Source of the DNA: an uncultured Collinsella sp.
GTDB taxonomy: Bacteria; Actinomycetota; Coriobacteriia; Coriobacteriales; Coriobacteriaceae
Direction of reading: 5' to 3'
NCBI GenBank assembly: GCA_900549335.1
Contig: UROJ01000070.1
Location: 1 to 7,991, forward strand
DNA: 7,991 nucleotides
The position numbers and the translations under genes were made by a program. The notes under the pieces were generated by a model that was given only the letters and a program-made list of their open reading frames with translations, was not told where the DNA came from and made no database searches. Of the stretch, positions 6,224-7,991 are shown one piece after another. The first letter of the stretch is position 1, and every line of letters starts with the position of its first letter.

Positions 6224-6898
6224 ATGACGCTTGCCAAACCCATCAACAAATACATCGACTATATCGATGCCCCCGAGGACACGTTTGAGCAGTATGTCGA
6301 GAAGGCGTTAAAGTACAACTTTCGCTGCGTATTTGCGAACCTTCAGGAGTACGAGACGGGCCGCGCCATGCTCGAGGGCTCTGACATCATCCTTGCCGGC
6401 GCCATCGACTTTCCCCAGGGCACTATGACGCTTGAGGAGAAGCTTGCGAGGTTTGAGGAATACGCTACGTGTGGCTTTACCGAGATTGACTACGTTTTGA
6501 ATCAGGGGTCGATCGAGAACCGCGATTTTGATGCCATCGAGCGCGAGATGACTACCATTGCTGATTTTTGTCGCGCGCATGGCATCACTGACAAGGTAAT
6601 CGTCGAGATGTGCAAGCTGGACGGCGACGACGCCGCCAAGCGCCGTGTATGCGAGATCGCGCTGGAGGCCAAGCCGGGATTCCTTAAGACATCGACCGGT
6701 AGAAGCTTTGGCGGTGCTAAGCTCGAGGACGTGCGGCTGATGCACGAGGTGCTCGGCGATGCCGTGGCAATCAAGGCGGCGGGCGGTATCCATAATTACG
6801 AAGAGGCTTGCGCATTCATCGAGGCCGGCGCCAGCGCGTTAGGTGCATCGGCGGGCATCGCGATCGTCGAGGGCGCACCGACGGATGAGCGTCGCTAG
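6224..6898 (+). CDS. deoC: Deoxyribose-phosphate aldolase (DeoC family)
   Basis: DeoC cleaves 2-deoxyribose 5-phosphate into glyceraldehyde 3-phosphate and acetaldehyde, feeding deoxynucleoside carbon into glycolysis in the cytosol. The 224-residue chain has the normal length of the short bacterial form. Family motifs in order are FPQGTMTLEEKL (63-74), TEIDYVLNQG (86-95) with Asp89 matching E. coli Asp102, PGFLKTSTG (151-159) with Schiff-base Lys155, and AIKAAGGIHNYEEA (182-195) with Lys184 matching Lys201. The protein is divergent: the usual IDHT opening is IDYI, EIDMVINIG is EIDYVLNQG, and VKASGGI is IKAAGGI. An altered aldehyde specificity is therefore possible while Schiff-base aldolase chemistry is very likely. 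AAGGAGG (6211-6217) lies 6 nt before the ATG. It stands apart from the next gene by 149 bp, and no other deo gene is adjacent. Confidence 0.9.
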   Translation: MTLAKPINKYIDYIDAPEDTFEQYVEKALKYNFRCVFANLQEYETGRAMLEGSDIILAGAIDFPQGTMTLEEKLARFEEYATCGFTEIDYVLNQGSIENRDFDAIEREMTTIADFCRAHGITDKVIVEMCKLDGDDAAKRRVCEIALEAKPGFLKTSTGRSFGGAKLEDVRLMHEVLGDAVAIKAAGGIHNYEEACAFIEAGASALGASAGIAIVEGAPTDERR

Positions 6899-7047
6899 CA
6901 GACGTATTTGACCTGAGCGATAAAGCTTCACGACCACACGCCGTTCATGTTCGGGACAATATGACATTTTTCCCGTTGTAAACGGAGTCGCGATGGGTGT
7001 TCTGTATGATGGCTCAGACAAGGTTGTTCAATGACAGGGAGGCATAT

Positions 7048-7890
7048 ATGGCAATCAAAGCCATCGCGATGGATATCGACGGTACGCTCACCAACGATCA
7101 GAAAGTGATTAGCCCGCGTACGCGCGAGAAGCTGCTCGCGGCGCAGGAGTCGGGCATTAAGCTCATTTTGGCTTCGGGCCGTCCCGCATGGGGGCTGCAC
7201 GCCTTGGCGCAAGAGCTCGACCTTCAAAACCATGACGGTTTGCTGGTGGCCTTTAACGGCGCACACGTCGTCGACGCCCAGACCGACGAGGTGCTGTTCG
7301 ATCAGGCTATGCCTGCCGACGAATTGCATCGTCTGATTGATCACCTGCGTAATATTGACGTGATCCCTATGATTTCACTCGGTCGCGATTTGCACGTCGA
7401 GGACTCGTACCATTGCATGATCACGCTGCCTGACGGCTCGCAGAAGAATATCGTCAAGTATGAGCGCGACGCGTGCGATCTTAAGATTCGCGAGGTGGAG
7501 AGCCTGCATGAGGTCGCTGATGCTTATCCCGTGGACAAGCTGCTGACGGCGGGCGATCCGGCCTACCTGCAGGCGCATTACGAGGAGATGTATGCGCCCT
7601 TTAAGCAGACGCTTTCGGGCATGTTTACGGCCGACTGGTACTTTGAGTACACGGCGCCCGGTATCGACAAGGCCCGCGCACTCGAGGGTGCCCTGCCTAA
7701 GCTCGGCATCGATGCCAGTGAGGTCGTATCGTTTGGCGACGGCCAGAACGACAAGTCCATGATTGAGTGGGCCGGAACCGGTGTTGCCATGGGCAACGCG
7801 GTTGACGAGGTTAAGGCCGTGGCCCAGATGGTGACCGCCAATAACAATGAAGACGGTATTGCGGTGGCGCTGGATAAGCTGCTGGGTTAG
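7048..7890 (+). CDS. Cof-type HAD phosphatase (HAD-IIB subfamily)
   Basis: The 280-residue protein is a cytosolic haloacid-dehalogenase-superfamily phosphatase of the Cof/YidA type, a group that usually acts on sugar phosphates or related small phosphates using Mg2+ and an aspartyl-phosphate intermediate. All four HAD motifs are visible: DIDGTLT with nucleophile Asp9 and acid/base Asp11, LASGRP with Ser43, Lys208 in PGIDKARAL, and GDGQND at 230-235 with metal-binding Asp231 and Asp235. The large C2 cap between motifs II and III and the length (about 270-280) fit the IIB class. ATG 7048 is supported by GGGAGG at 7037-7042, 5 nt upstream; an in-frame ATG at 6997 has no ribosome binding site. 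The substrate cannot be told from sequence. Its own terminator follows. Confidence 0.95.
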   Translation: MAIKAIAMDIDGTLTNDQKVISPRTREKLLAAQESGIKLILASGRPAWGLHALAQELDLQNHDGLLVAFNGAHVVDAQTDEVLFDQAMPADELHRLIDHLRNIDVIPMISLGRDLHVEDSYHCMITLPDGSQKNIVKYERDACDLKIREVESLHEVADAYPVDKLLTAGDPAYLQAHYEEMYAPFKQTLSGMFTADWYFEYTAPGIDKARALEGALPKLGIDASEVVSFGDGQNDKSMIEWAGTGVAMGNAVDEVKAVAQMVTANNNEDGIAVALDKLLG

Positions 7891-7912
7891 AATCGCCGAT
7901 AATGCATGGTTC

Positions 7913-7941
7913 GGGCGCCTGCTTACAGGCGCCCTTTTGTT
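7913..7941 (+). terminator. Intrinsic terminator after the HAD phosphatase
   Basis: A perfect 9-bp GC-rich stem, GGGCGCCTG (7913-7921) with CAGGCGCCC (7926-7934), has a CTTA loop and is followed by TTTTGTT. It begins 22 bp after the stop codon and ends just before the next ribosome binding site, so read-through to the next gene should be limited. Confidence 0.92.
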
Positions 7942-7953
7942 AGGGAGGGTGCC

Positions 7954-7991
7954 GTGTCCGCATTTCCGTTCGACGCCGTTATCTTTGACAT
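7954..7991 (+). CDS. Start of a probable HAD-family hydrolase, cut by window end
   Basis: Only 12 codons and part of the next are present. GTG 7954 follows GGGAGG (7943-7948) by 5 nt. The encoded start, MSAFPFDAVIFD, matches the first beta-strand and nucleophile of HAD hydrolases, where AVIFDMDG is typical; the final bases AT fit a following Met or Ile codon. The beta-phosphoglucomutase or phosphoglycolate phosphatase type would be likely, but the class cannot be decided from this fragment. Confidence 0.72.
   Translation, partial: MSAFPFDAVIFD

Noticed and set aside
7005..7010. TATGAT as -10 of the HAD phosphatase promoter
   Set aside because: No acceptable -35 lies 16-18 nt upstream; TTGTAA at 6976-6981 is 23 nt away.

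Overview
The window is a roughly 58-60% GC bacterial chromosome segment. Strong AGGAGG-type ribosome binding sites, the codon use and the kinds of proteins suggest a Coriobacteriia actinomycete, most likely Collinsella or a close gut relative. This assignment is an inference from style, since no rRNA or other marker gene is present.

Left part (1-2530, + strand): an orphan N-terminal domain of an iron-containing alcohol dehydrogenase, which lacks the metal-binding half, is followed by a long imperfect hairpin that probably acts as a terminator. Next comes a complete, intact glucose-6-phosphate isomerase gene (pgi) with its own strong intrinsic terminator.

Middle part (2598-5466, - strand, convergent with pgi): a compact three-gene operon, in transcription order an unrecognised 296-aa protein, a ClpP-family serine peptidase with an intact Ser-His-Asp triad, and a VirD4/TraG-type coupling ATPase without its N-terminal membrane domain. 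The peptidase and ATPase genes overlap by 8 bp. No relaxase, integrase or other conjugation gene is visible, so this looks like a cargo or stand-alone cassette rather than a transfer module.

Right part: a 757-bp lower-GC intergenic region (5467-6223) separates the divergent operon from a divergent deoC-type aldolase. It holds the most striking non-coding structure in the window, a 122-nt foldback at 5903-6024 with 61 symmetric positions (45 Watson-Crick, 8 G-T, 8 mismatches). It also holds several operator- or leader-like inverted repeats close to deoC. After deoC come a Cof-type HAD phosphatase with a clear terminator and the first 12 codons of a second probable HAD-family hydrolase cut by the window end.

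Functionally, the + strand genes fit sugar and deoxynucleoside carbon metabolism (Pgi, DeoC, HAD phosphatases). The - strand operon and the foldback are the accessory, less explained parts.
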